The notes under the pieces are model-generated. The model saw only the letters and a list, made by a program, of their open reading frames with translations, was not told the DNA's origin and did not search any database. DNA of 48,750 nt, taken from NCBI GenBank assembly GCA_017398685.1, contig JAFQFH010000056.1, positions 1-48,750 on the forward strand, given 5' to 3'. The position numbers and the translations under genes were made by a program. Source of the stretch: Oscillospiraceae bacterium. Its GTDB lineage: Bacteria > Bacillota > Clostridia > Oscillospirales > Oscillospiraceae. Of this stretch, positions 16,248-23,838 are shown one piece after another (the stretch's first letter is position 1; each line of letters opens with the position of its first letter).

Positions 16248-17156
16248 ATGAAAGATTTCAGCAAATACAAAGGAATATTCCCCGCCTTCTACGCCTGCTA
16301 TGACGAGAACGGCCAGGTTTCCCCCGAGCGTATCCGCGCATTCACCGAGTATCTCATAGAGAAAAAGGTCAACGGCGTGTACGTGGGCGGTTCCTCCGGC
16401 GAGTGCATTTACCAGAGCGTTGAAGAGCGCAAGCTCACCCTTGAGCACCTGATGGATCAGGCAAAGGGCCGCCTTGTTGTCATTGCCCATGTGGCCTGCA
16501 ACAACACTGCTGACAGTATGGAACTGGCCCGCCACGCAGAGTCTTTGGGCGTGGACGCAATCGCCGCCATCCCTCCCATCTACTTCCACCTGCCTGACAG
16601 AGCTATCGCCAAGTACTGGAACGATATCTCCTCTGCCGCTCCCAACACCGACTTCATCATCTACAATATCCCCCAGCTGGCAGGCGTCAGCCTCTCCAGC
16701 GGACTTCTGCGCACCATGCTGGAAAACCCCAGAGTCATCGGTGTCAAGAACTCCTCCATGCCCGTTCAGGACATTGAGATGTGGCGCGATGAGGGCGCAA
16801 TAGTCTTCAACGGTCCCGATGAGCAGCTGCTCTCCGGTCTGGTTGCAGGCGCAATCGGCGGTATCGGCGGCACCTACGCCGGTATGCCCGAGCTGTATGA
16901 GAAGATATTCAAGCTGGTGGAGCAGGGCGATATCGCTGCTGCCCGCCTCATTCAGGACGAGTGCTGCCACATGATCTACCGTATGTGCTCCGGCAAGGGC
17001 AACATGTACGCCATGATCAAGGAGATCATCAAGTTCCGCGGCGGCCCCGACATCGGCAGCGTGAGAGCTCCTCTCCTGCCTCTGGATGCAGACGATCTGC
17101 ACATTGCCCGCGCCTGCGCAGCTGACATTGATGCACTGGTTGCAAAGTTTGCATAA
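16248..17156 (+). CDS. nanA: N-acetylneuraminate lyase
   Basis: A 302-residue TIM-barrel protein of the DHDPS/NAL family. YVGGSSGECIYQS matches the substrate-carboxylate loop of sialic-acid lyases (GS-S/T-GE). The catalytic tyrosine is Y139 in YNIPQLAGVSL, and the Schiff-base lysine is K167 in IGVKNSS, a constant two-residue shift from E. coli NanA Y137 and K165. The enzyme splits N-acetylneuraminate to ManNAc and pyruvate. The ATG at 16248 is preceded by AAGGAGT; an upstream start would overlap the permease without a ribosome site. The IPQLAG segment favours sialic-acid lyase over dihydrodipicolinate synthase. It anchors the interpretation of this locus. Confidence 0.9.
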   Translation: MKDFSKYKGIFPAFYACYDENGQVSPERIRAFTEYLIEKKVNGVYVGGSSGECIYQSVEERKLTLEHLMDQAKGRLVVIAHVACNNTADSMELARHAESLGVDAIAAIPPIYFHLPDRAIAKYWNDISSAAPNTDFIIYNIPQLAGVSLSSGLLRTMLENPRVIGVKNSSMPVQDIEMWRDEGAIVFNGPDEQLLSGLVAGAIGGIGGTYAGMPELYEKIFKLVEQGDIAAARLIQDECCHMIYRMCSGKGNMYAMIKEIIKFRGGPDIGSVRAPLLPLDADDLHIARACAADIDALVAKFA

Positions 17157-17177
17157 GCGCAAAATAATACAATTTAC

Positions 17178-17215
17178 AATAAGCAGTGTGAAAGCACTGC
17201 TTATTGCTTTTTTAT
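17178..17215 (+). terminator. Terminator after nanA
   Basis: Stem AATAAGCAGTG/CACTGCTTATT, 6-nt loop and a GCTTTTTTA tail. Part of the right arm and tail also forms the next promoter's -35. Confidence 0.88.
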
Positions 17216-17232
17216 ATTAGTGCCTATATAAT
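17204..17232 (+). promoter_or_regulatory. Promoter of the hydroxyacid dehydrogenase gene
   Basis: TTGCTT (17204-17209), 17-bp spacer, TATAAT (17227-17232). The -35 is embedded in the nanA terminator, the same arrangement as at 5944-5972. Confidence 0.6.
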
Positions 17233-17264
17233 CGGATAAGAATAATAAAAGGAGGCGTATCCCC

Positions 17265-18221
17265 TTGAAAAATATACTCTGTGTGCTGCCTGTGGAGCAG
17301 CGCCATAAGGACAAACTGGAAAAGGCCGCAGCAGGCTGCCCCATTATCTACTCCTCCCCCGACAAAGTCACAGACGAACAGATCGCAGCAGCCAATGTGA
17401 TCCTGGGCTGCGTGGATGCAAAGCGTGTAAAGGCGTCGGAAAATCTGGAGCTTTTCCAGCTCAACACTGCCGGCACTGACCCCTACATCGTCCCCGGCGT
17501 TCTCCATGAGAATACAGTGCTCTGCAACGCCACCGGCGCATACAGCAAGGCTGTTGCCGAGCATGCACTGGCAAGCCTTCTTATGCTGCAAAAAAAGCTG
17601 CACCGCTACAGAGATGCCCAGCGTGAGAATAACTGGACAGACTTCGGCACCGTCAGCTCCATTACCGACTTTACAGTGCTGGTCGTGGGCCTTGGGGACA
17701 TCGGCTGCCACTTTGCAAGGCTTGTTAAGGCATTGGGTGCCTACGTTATCGGCGTAAAGCGCAGACCCTCCGCAAAGCCCGACTGTGTGGATGAGCTTTA
17801 TACTCAGGAAGAACTTGAAAAGCTTCTGCCCCGGGCAGACGTGGTGTTCAACATCCTCCCCGGTACCGGCGGCACTCACCATCTCTACACCGAGGAATAT
17901 TTCCGCCTGATGAAGGACAGCGCCATCTTCATAAACTGCGGCCGCGGCGGCGCGGTGGCAAGCGAGGTGCTGTATAAGGCCATCAGCGAGAAGATGATTG
18001 CCTCTGCCGCTATCGACGTGACCGAGGTTGAGCCTCTCCCTGCCGACAGTCCACTCTGGCAGCTTGACGACCTTGTCATTACCCCCCATGTCTCCGGCTA
18101 TTACCACCTGCCCCATACCTTTGAGTGCATTGTTGAAATAGCTGCGGAAAACCTTGCCCATTACTTTGCCGGGGAAGAACCCCGCAACGTGGTGGATTTT
18201 ACCACAGGCTATAAAAAGTAA
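17265..18221 (+). CDS. D-isomer-specific 2-hydroxyacid dehydrogenase
   Basis: A 318-residue NAD(P)-dependent oxidoreductase. The Rossmann motif is VVGLGDIGCHFARLVKALG. Catalytic residues are visible: arginine in INCGRGGAVAS, glutamate in DVTEVEPLPADSPLW and histidine in ITPHVSGYY. The family reduces 2-keto acids to D-2-hydroxyacids in the cytoplasm. The start is TTG, preceded by a strong AAGGAGG 9 nt upstream. It has its own promoter, so it is not strictly part of the sialic-acid transcript, though pyruvate from the lyase is a conceivable substrate. The substrate cannot be read from sequence. Repeat copy 2 follows directly. Confidence 0.88.
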   Translation: MKNILCVLPVEQRHKDKLEKAAAGCPIIYSSPDKVTDEQIAAANVILGCVDAKRVKASENLELFQLNTAGTDPYIVPGVLHENTVLCNATGAYSKAVAEHALASLLMLQKKLHRYRDAQRENNWTDFGTVSSITDFTVLVVGLGDIGCHFARLVKALGAYVIGVKRRPSAKPDCVDELYTQEELEKLLPRADVVFNILPGTGGTHHLYTEEYFRLMKDSAIFINCGRGGAVASEVLYKAISEKMIASAAIDVTEVEPLPADSPLWQLDDLVITPHVSGYYHLPHTFECIVEIAAENLAHYFAGEEPRNVVDFTTGYKK

Positions 18222-18227
18222 AATATG

Positions 18228-18376
18228 CAAATAAAAAGGGCTTGTTGCAAAATGAAGCAACAAGCCCTTTAGTTATGCAAAAATGTACGTCCTACGGGTG
18301 TAGGGGCGGATATTATCCGCCCGCGGGCGCTTGATAAGCGCCCCTACGAATTCTATCGAACTAAAATGCAAATTAT
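18228..18376 (-). repeat. Composite palindromic repeat element, copy 2 (inverted)
   Basis: Reverse-complement relative of the element at 7541-7690. The 48-nt core is 18300-18347 (GTAGGGGCGG...GCGCCCCTAC on the plus strand) and differs from copy 1 at only one or two central bases. The hairpin AAAGGGCTTGTTGC/GCAACAAGCCCTTT is at 18235-18270. About 30 nt outside the core also match with a few substitutions. The gap between the convergent genes is exactly 160 bp, as at copy 1. Read on the minus strand, the element begins just past the thrB stop. Confidence 0.85.
18235..18270 (-). terminator. Terminator inside repeat copy 2
   Basis: A 14-bp stem with an 8-nt loop. The T-rich tail (TTTTTATTT) follows on the minus strand, so it would end the pheB-thrC-thrB transcript. 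Confidence 0.75.
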
Positions 18377-18381
18377 GCAAC

Positions 18382-19260
18382 TTATTCGATAATTTTCGCT
18401 CCGATATTATCCACCTCAAGGGGCAGTATCCGCAGCCCCGGCAGGGGAAAGGCGGAGGCCTCTGTCATGCGCTCAACAAAGTCAGGTGAGTCGGAAACGC
18501 AGAGTATGGTAGGACCGGCGCCGGAGATACACAGGGCGGCAGCGCCGCATTTGTAGGCAAGGCCCCTTGCAATGTCATAGCCTCTTACCAGCGGGATGCG
18601 GTAGGGCTGATGGAGCCTGTCGTCCATTGCAAGGCGCAAAAGCTCTGTATCCCCGCTGCCGAGAGCATTCAATAAAAGCGCCGCCCGTGAGACATTGAAA
18701 ACAGCATCCTCTCTTGGCACATACTGGGGCAGCACTCTCCGGGCTTCCTCCGTGGAAAGCTCAAAGGGCGGGATGAGGGCGGTGAAATAAAGCTTGTCCG
18801 ACACGGGGTAGGGGACAGTCACAGGCTTGCCTGCAACCATGGCCGAGGCGCTCAAGCCCCCGCAGAAAGCCGGCACCACATTGTCCGGATGTCCCTCAAG
18901 GGTGGCAGCCATCTCCAGAAGCTCCTTTTTTGAAAGCTTCAGGCCGTGCAGCTCGTTTGCCGCTATCACCCCGGCTGCAAGAAGAGCAGAGGACGCACCA
19001 AGGCCGCGGGATATGGGTATGCGGGTGCTGGCGAAATTTATGCGCAGGCCCGCAGGCTCCACGCCGCAGCGCTCAAGCACCAGCCTGTACGCTGCGTAGG
19101 CCAGATTGTCCTCGTTTAAAAATCTGTCATCGCAGCCGGTGATGTGAAGCCCCTCTTCGCAAAGCTCAAACTCCAGCTCGTTGTATAGCTGCCACGCTAT
19201 GCCAAAGCAGTCAAAGCCCGGACCCAGGTTGGCAGAGCTGGCAGGCACACGTATCTTCAT
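18382..19260 (-). CDS. thrB: Homoserine kinase
   Basis: A 292-residue GHMP kinase. It opens MKIRVPASSANLGPGFDCFG, the classical homoserine-kinase start. The ATP-binding loop is PISRGLGASSALLAAG (residues 82-97), and the C-terminal AALCISGAGPTILC is motif 3. It phosphorylates L-homoserine with ATP to give the substrate of threonine synthase. The ATG overlaps the thrC stop by four bases (ATGA), showing translational coupling. Length is normal. Identification is secure. Confidence 0.95.
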   Translation of the reverse strand: MKIRVPASSANLGPGFDCFGIAWQLYNELEFELCEEGLHITGCDDRFLNEDNLAYAAYRLVLERCGVEPAGLRINFASTRIPISRGLGASSALLAAGVIAANELHGLKLSKKELLEMAATLEGHPDNVVPAFCGGLSASAMVAGKPVTVPYPVSDKLYFTALIPPFELSTEEARRVLPQYVPREDAVFNVSRAALLLNALGSGDTELLRLAMDDRLHQPYRIPLVRGYDIARGLAYKCGAAALCISGAGPTILCVSDSPDFVERMTEASAFPLPGLRILPLEVDNIGAKIIE

Positions 19261-20729
19261 CCAAGACCCCCCTGTTGGATAATGGCCCTTACATAGCCGG
19301 TCAGCTCTTCCTTGTCAATAACATCCAGATGCAGCTCCTTTGCCTCCTTAAGGCCGGAGAGATTTTTGGGTACGGGCACGGAAGAGATGGCGCAAAGCTC
19401 ATCCATCTGCGAAAACTCGTCGCCCTCGCTGCTGCCGCCAATGCCGGAGAGAACAGCGGCAGGGAACTTGTAGGGGGATGCGGTGGACAGTACCACGCAC
19501 TTATTCTTGCATAAGCCTTCTTTTTTCAGCTCCTCAAGCACCGAAAATGCTACGGCAGTGTGTGGGTCGCAGAGGTACTTTTCCTCATTCCAGATGCGAC
19601 CTATGGTCTCAAGGGAGCTTTTTTCATCGGTATAGCCTGCGGAAAAAACTGCCTGAATATTTTCAAGGGTGGCTTTATCCACCTTGTATACGCCGTCCTT
19701 TTTAAGCTCAGCCATCCAGCCCTTTACCTTTTCGTCATCCCCGCCGCAGGCAAGGAACAAAAGCCGCTCCAGATTGGAGGAAACGAGAATATCCATGGAG
19801 GGGGAGCTGGTGCGGATAAAGGGACGCCTTGCGTCGTATACGCCGGTATTTATAAAGTCATAGAGCACATTGTTGGCGTTGGAGGCGCAGACCAGCCGAC
19901 CCACGGGCAGACCCATAAGCTTTGCGTAGTAGCCTGCCAGAATGTCCCCAAAATTGCCGGTGGGAACAACAAAGTCCACCTTATCCCCAAGCTCTATATC
20001 GCCTCTTTCAAGAAGCTGGGAATATGCGGTGAAGTAATATATCACCTGCGGGGCGAGACGGCCTATATTTATGGAGTTTGCAGAGCTCAGGTGCACTTTC
20101 TCACTCTCGCCGGAGAGTGCGGCAAAGGCCTCCTTTACGCCTCTCTGGCAATCGTCAAAGTTGCCCCTTACGGCGCAGACCTTTACGTTTGCGCCCTGCT
20201 GGCACACCATCTGCGCCCGCTGCACCGGGGACACGCCCCCCTCCGGGTAAAATACCACTATCCCCGTGCCGGGCACATCGTGAAAGCCCTCAAGTGCGGC
20301 CTTACCTGTGTCGCCGGAGGTGGCAGTGAGAATGAGCACCTGCTGCTCCATGCCCAGATTATTCCTTGCACTGGTAATAAGCTGGGGCAGCATGGACAGA
20401 GCCACATCCTTGAAAGCTGAGGTGGGGCCGTGGAAAAGCTCCAGCACGTAATCCTCCCCGCAGGGAACGAGAGGGGCGATGCATTCATTGTCAAACTTGC
20501 CGCTGTAGGCTTTCTCAACCAAGCCCTCCATGTCCTCAAAGTCGGGCAGCAGGGTGGACAGCACCATCACAGCGCACTCACGCTCCGAAAGGGATACACA
20601 GCGCTCCCAGTCAAATTCCATGCTCATAACGGCAGGGTCAATATAAAGCCCGCCGTCGGCGGCAAGGCCCTTCAAAACAGCTTCGGCAGAGCTGCAATTT
20701 AGATCGCTTCTTGTACTTTTGTAAAGCAT
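19257..20729 (-). CDS. thrC: Threonine synthase
   Basis: A 490-residue PLP enzyme of the longer (fungal/E. coli-like) threonine synthase class. The opening MLYKSTRS and ADGGLYIDPAV are typical. The PLP lysine is K107 in FHGPTSAFKDVALSMLPQL, and TATSGDTGKAALEGF is the phosphate-binding region. It converts O-phosphohomoserine to threonine. The ribosome site AAGGAAAG is upstream of the ATG. It lies between pheB and thrB on the minus strand, with a 24-nt gap to pheB and a 4-nt overlap with thrB. Confidence 0.96.
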   Translation of the reverse strand: MLYKSTRSDLNCSSAEAVLKGLAADGGLYIDPAVMSMEFDWERCVSLSERECAVMVLSTLLPDFEDMEGLVEKAYSGKFDNECIAPLVPCGEDYVLELFHGPTSAFKDVALSMLPQLITSARNNLGMEQQVLILTATSGDTGKAALEGFHDVPGTGIVVFYPEGGVSPVQRAQMVCQQGANVKVCAVRGNFDDCQRGVKEAFAALSGESEKVHLSSANSINIGRLAPQVIYYFTAYSQLLERGDIELGDKVDFVVPTGNFGDILAGYYAKLMGLPVGRLVCASNANNVLYDFINTGVYDARRPFIRTSSPSMDILVSSNLERLLFLACGGDDEKVKGWMAELKKDGVYKVDKATLENIQAVFSAGYTDEKSSLETIGRIWNEEKYLCDPHTAVAFSVLEELKKEGLCKNKCVVLSTASPYKFPAAVLSGIGGSSEGDEFSQMDELCAISSVPVPKNLSGLKEAKELHLDVIDKEELTGYVRAIIQQGGLG

Positions 20730-20753
20730 AATTTCGTCTTCTTTCCTTGTTTA

Positions 20754-21191
20754 TTATTCTATGGCAAGGAGCTTCACCTGCTCCACACCGGGGATTTTTT
20801 CCATTATCTGCAAAAGATTGCTGAAATCCGAGGCAAGCTCTGTCACGTCCAGAGATATGGTCACGCTGGCCCTGCCGTGGATGGGCAGGCTCTGGGTAAT
20901 GGTCAGCACGCTGGCACCGGACTGGGATATGCAGCTTAAAAGGGCGCTGAGCACCCCCGGCTCATGGGTCAGCATCATGGACAGCACAGCCTTGCGCCCT
21001 CCGGAAAGGGCCATGGGCTCGAGAATATAGTCTTTGTACTTATAGTAGGTGCTGCGGGAAATGCCTACCTCCCGCACGCACTGGCTCACATCCTTCTTCT
21101 TGCCCGACTCCATCATCCGGCGCACCTGCAGCACCTTTTCGTAATATTCGGGCAAAATACTTTTGTGAATAATGAGGTAATTTTCCAGCAT
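20754..21191 (-). CDS. pheB: ACT-domain regulatory protein, PheB family
   Basis: A 145-residue protein. Residues about 1-65 include an HTH-like segment VSQCVREVGISRSTYYKYKD. Residues about 70-145 form an ACT domain (MLTHEPGVLSALLSCISQSG, then TISLDVTELASDF). This is the size and design of B. subtilis PheB. The start at 21191 is supported by AAGGAG 10 nt upstream; the longer reading from 21272 has no ribosome site. In this operon it could sense an amino acid and adjust threonine synthesis, or simply be an allosteric partner; its biochemical role is not established. Confidence 0.85.
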   Translation of the reverse strand: MLENYLIIHKSILPEYYEKVLQVRRMMESGKKKDVSQCVREVGISRSTYYKYKDYILEPMALSGGRKAVLSMMLTHEPGVLSALLSCISQSGASVLTITQSLPIHGRASVTISLDVTELASDFSNLLQIMEKIPGVEQVKLLAIE

Positions 21192-21232
21192 AAGCTCAAA
21201 TCTCCTTGTGAAAAAACACATCAAAAAAACGC

Positions 21233-21261
21233 TTGTAAATGGCACGCCCTTATGATACACT
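21233..21261 (+). promoter_or_regulatory. Promoter of hom
   Basis: TTGTAA (21233-21238), 17-bp spacer, TACACT (21256-21261) with an extended -10 TG at 21253-21254. Transcription near 21268 leaves a leader of about 56 nt, too short for a T-box or riboswitch. Confidence 0.5.
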
Positions 21262-21280
21262 GTCTCTGTCAAAAAAACAA
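21252..21280 (-). promoter_or_regulatory. Possible overlapping promoter of pheB-thrC-thrB
   Basis: On the minus strand: TTGTTT (21280-21275), 17-bp spacer, TATCAT (21257-21252). Its -10 overlaps the plus-strand hom -10, so the two promoters would exclude each other. Confidence 0.4.
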
Positions 21281-21288
21281 GTGTTTTT
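21273..21288. promoter_or_regulatory. Palindrome AAAAACA-AG-TGTTTTT
   Basis: A 16-nt perfect inverted repeat just past the hom -10 and over the candidate pheB -35. It is placed well to serve as an operator for both directions. Confidence 0.4.
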
Positions 21289-21323
21289 ATTTAACGGACA
21301 CAAGAAAATTTGGAGGTGCGCAT

Positions 21324-22463
21324 ATGAAGGTTGCAGTATTGGGATTCGGTGTTGTCGGGCAGGGTGTTTACGAGATGCTGCGAACTTGCCCGCTTTTCGA
21401 GGCAGGCCCCGTACTGGTGCGCCCCGGCAAGGCGGATGCGCCCTTCAAAGTGGACGATATCGAAAAAATAGTAAATGACGAGAGCGTGGATGCAGTGGCG
21501 GAAGTCATGGGCGGCGTGGATGTGGCCTATGCCTACGGCGTAAAGGCATTGAAAGCCGGAAAGCACTTTGTTACTTCCAACAAGGCCTTAGTTTCTGCCA
21601 AGGGTGTGGAGCTGGATGCCCTTGCAAGGGAGAAGGGCGTGGGCTTTCTTTTCTCCGCCGCCTGCGGCGGTGCTGTGCCTTTCCTTCATAATCTGGAGCT
21701 GGCCCGCCAGTCGGACGATATAGAGGCTCTGGGCGGAATACTCAACGGCACTACAAACTATATGCTCGACCGTATGCAGAGCGAGGGTCTTGGCTATGAG
21801 GAAGCTCTATCGGAGGCCCAGGCTCTGGGCTACGCGGAGGCTGACCCCACAGCAGACGTGACCGGCCTTGACGCGCTGAGAAAGATAATGCTGGGCTGCG
21901 CCGTGGCCTATGACAGGCTGCCGGTGGAGGGACTTTACAACGAGGGTATAGACTCTCTCACCGCTGCCGACGTCGCCCATTTTCAGGGAAAAGGGCTCAC
22001 TTGCAGACTGCTGGCCAAGGGCGGCCTTGCAGAGGGCAAGCTCTACGCCTATGTACAGCCTGCGCTGCTTCCCGCTGACGCTCCCGAGTGTGCTGTCAAA
22101 AAGAATTTCAACATGGCAAAATATCTGGGTAAAAACTCCGGCCAGATAGTGCTGATGGGTCAGGGCGCGGGCAGATATCCCACCGCCTCCGCCGTCATCC
22201 GGGATCTGGAGTGCATCCGCTTTGGTCAGCGTGAAATGCTCCATGAGCTTTGTGAATACTCCAAGGCCGAAAATGACGGCTGCCTTTGCACATACTATGT
22301 GCGTATGCCCAAGGCTTGCGTGGCTGAGTTTGAGCTTGCGGAAAGCGAAGCTCAGGGCGGTGCGGTCTATGCCATTACAAAGCCCATAAGCGTGAAGGCC
22401 ATGCACGAAAAGGTGAGGGCCCTGAGAAAGGGCGGCATGCCTATATTCTTTGCAGAAATATAA
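21324..22463 (+). CDS. hom: Homoserine dehydrogenase
   Basis: A 379-residue enzyme. The N-terminal NAD(P) domain has VAVLGFGVVGQGVYEML. The catalytic domain includes VTSNKALVSAKG, AACGGAVPFLHNLE, GILNGTTNYMLDRM and EADPTADVTGLDALRKI. It reduces aspartate semialdehyde to homoserine. It is shorter than the roughly 430-residue Gram-positive form, and although the last 70 residues contain a short strand-helix-strand region, a full regulatory ACT domain is not obvious. The ATG at 21324 is chosen because GGAGG lies 7 nt upstream. It diverges from pheB-thrC-thrB and leads an aspartate-pathway run with aspartokinase. Confidence 0.94.
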   Translation: MKVAVLGFGVVGQGVYEMLRTCPLFEAGPVLVRPGKADAPFKVDDIEKIVNDESVDAVAEVMGGVDVAYAYGVKALKAGKHFVTSNKALVSAKGVELDALAREKGVGFLFSAACGGAVPFLHNLELARQSDDIEALGGILNGTTNYMLDRMQSEGLGYEEALSEAQALGYAEADPTADVTGLDALRKIMLGCAVAYDRLPVEGLYNEGIDSLTAADVAHFQGKGLTCRLLAKGGLAEGKLYAYVQPALLPADAPECAVKKNFNMAKYLGKNSGQIVLMGQGAGRYPTASAVIRDLECIRFGQREMLHELCEYSKAENDGCLCTYYVRMPKACVAEFELAESEAQGGAVYAITKPISVKAMHEKVRALRKGGMPIFFAEI

Positions 22464-22498
22464 AATAAGGCGAAAACAGAGAGGAAACAGGGAAAAAG

Positions 22499-23812
22499 AT
22501 GTTGAAAACCGTAAAGTTCGGCGGCTCATCCGTGGCAGGCGCCGAGCAGTTCAAAAAAGTAAAGGCCATAATTGAGGCAGACCCCTCAAGAAAGATAGTC
22601 ATATCCTCGGCAGCAGGCAAGAGAAGCTCTGACGACCATAAGCTGACAGACCTTCTCTATCTCTGCCATGCCCATATAACCTACGGTGTCTCCTGTGACG
22701 ATATAATGGACACCATACAAAAGCGCTTTGCGGACATGCGAAACGAGCTTGGCCTCAGGTACGATGTGGAGGCTGACTTTGCAGCACTGAGGGCAAAACT
22801 CGACCGGGACACCAGTGTGGACGAGCTTGTAAGCCGGGGCGAGTATTTCACCTCAAAGCTTCTGGCGGAGTATCTGGGCTATGAGTTTGTGGACGCCGCT
22901 AACTGCATATTCTTCTCCCTTGACGGGCAGATAGATAAGGAAAAGACCTATGCCGCCATTGCCGAGGCTGTCGGAAAGTACGAGCGGGTAGTCATCCCCG
23001 GCTTTTACGGCAGATCCCCCACAGGCCGCATTAAGGTCATGAGCCGCGGCGGCAGCGATATCTCCGGCGCACTGGCGGCAGCGGCCTGCAATGCGGATGT
23101 GTACGAAAACTGGACGGACGTGTCCGGCATACTGATGGCAGACCCCAGAATAGTGAAAGACCCCAAGCCAATCCCCCGCATCACCTATGCCGAGCTTCGT
23201 GAGCTGGCTTTCATGGGCGCAAGCGTACTGCATGAAGAGTCTGTGCTGCCGGTAAAGGAAAAGGGCATTGCCCTTAATATAAGAAACACCAACCGCCCTG
23301 AGGACGCGGGCACCATGATAGTGGAGAAGGTGGAAAATGAGGACACCCACGAGCGCTTCATAACCGGCATTGCGGGCCGCCGCAACTTCGCCATCATAAC
23401 CGTACTCAAGCACAACATGAATACCAGCGAAACCCTCCGCCGCGCTCTGGAAATTCTGGACCGCTACAAGGCCAGCGTGGAGCATATAACTCTGGGCCTT
23501 GACTCTTTTGCGCTGGTCACATCCTCGGCGGCTCTGGGCGACGGGGTATATGATGTGCTCAACGATATCCAGAAAAGCTGCCACCCGGACGAGGTGCAGG
23601 TGAAGGACGGCATCGCCCTTGTGGCGGCGGTGGGCCGTAAGATGACCTTCCGTCCCGGTATATCCGGCCGTCTTTTCAAGGCTCTGGGTGAAAACGGCGT
23701 AAATATCCGCACCATTGCACAGGGCGCGGATGAGCTGAGTATAATAATCGGTGTGGAAAACAAACATTTTGAAACCGCCATACAGGTCATGTATGAGGGC
23801 TTTGCAGGTTAA
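22499..23812 (+). CDS. Aspartate kinase
   Basis: A 437-residue aspartokinase. KFGGSSVAGAEQF is the family signature near the start. The kinase domain includes VIPGFYGRSPTGRIKVMSRG and GGSDISGALAAAA. Two C-terminal ACT domains (about 300-437) include ILDRYKASVEHITLGLDSFA and FKALGENGVNIRTIAQGADE. It phosphorylates aspartate in the first step to threonine, methionine and lysine. The ACT domains indicate feedback control by an end product. It begins 35 nt after hom and stops 26 nt before asd. Because hom and thr genes are adjacent, a threonine-sensitive form is likely, but this is inference. Confidence 0.94.
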   Translation: MLKTVKFGGSSVAGAEQFKKVKAIIEADPSRKIVISSAAGKRSSDDHKLTDLLYLCHAHITYGVSCDDIMDTIQKRFADMRNELGLRYDVEADFAALRAKLDRDTSVDELVSRGEYFTSKLLAEYLGYEFVDAANCIFFSLDGQIDKEKTYAAIAEAVGKYERVVIPGFYGRSPTGRIKVMSRGGSDISGALAAAACNADVYENWTDVSGILMADPRIVKDPKPIPRITYAELRELAFMGASVLHEESVLPVKEKGIALNIRNTNRPEDAGTMIVEKVENEDTHERFITGIAGRRNFAIITVLKHNMNTSETLRRALEILDRYKASVEHITLGLDSFALVTSSAALGDGVYDVLNDIQKSCHPDEVQVKDGIALVAAVGRKMTFRPGISGRLFKALGENGVNIRTIAQGADELSIIIGVENKHFETAIQVMYEGFAG

Positions 23813-23838
23813 AATTGCAGTTTAGGGAGGAAATAAAA

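Noticed and set aside
14183-16270. A 695-codon open frame on the minus strand opposite the two permeases
   Set aside because: The product is rich in His, Gly and Asp without any family signature, while the plus strand encodes two typical permeases with EAA loops and ribosome sites.
7570-18347. The repeated GTAGGGG palindromes could be a CRISPR array or transposon ends
   Set aside because: Copies are single, 10.7 kb apart and inverted, without spacers; no transposase gene is near either copy and no terminal target duplications are evident.
21262-21323. T-box or amino-acid attenuator before hom
   Set aside because: The leader is only about 56 nt and lacks T-box sequence or a leader peptide with Thr/Ile codons.
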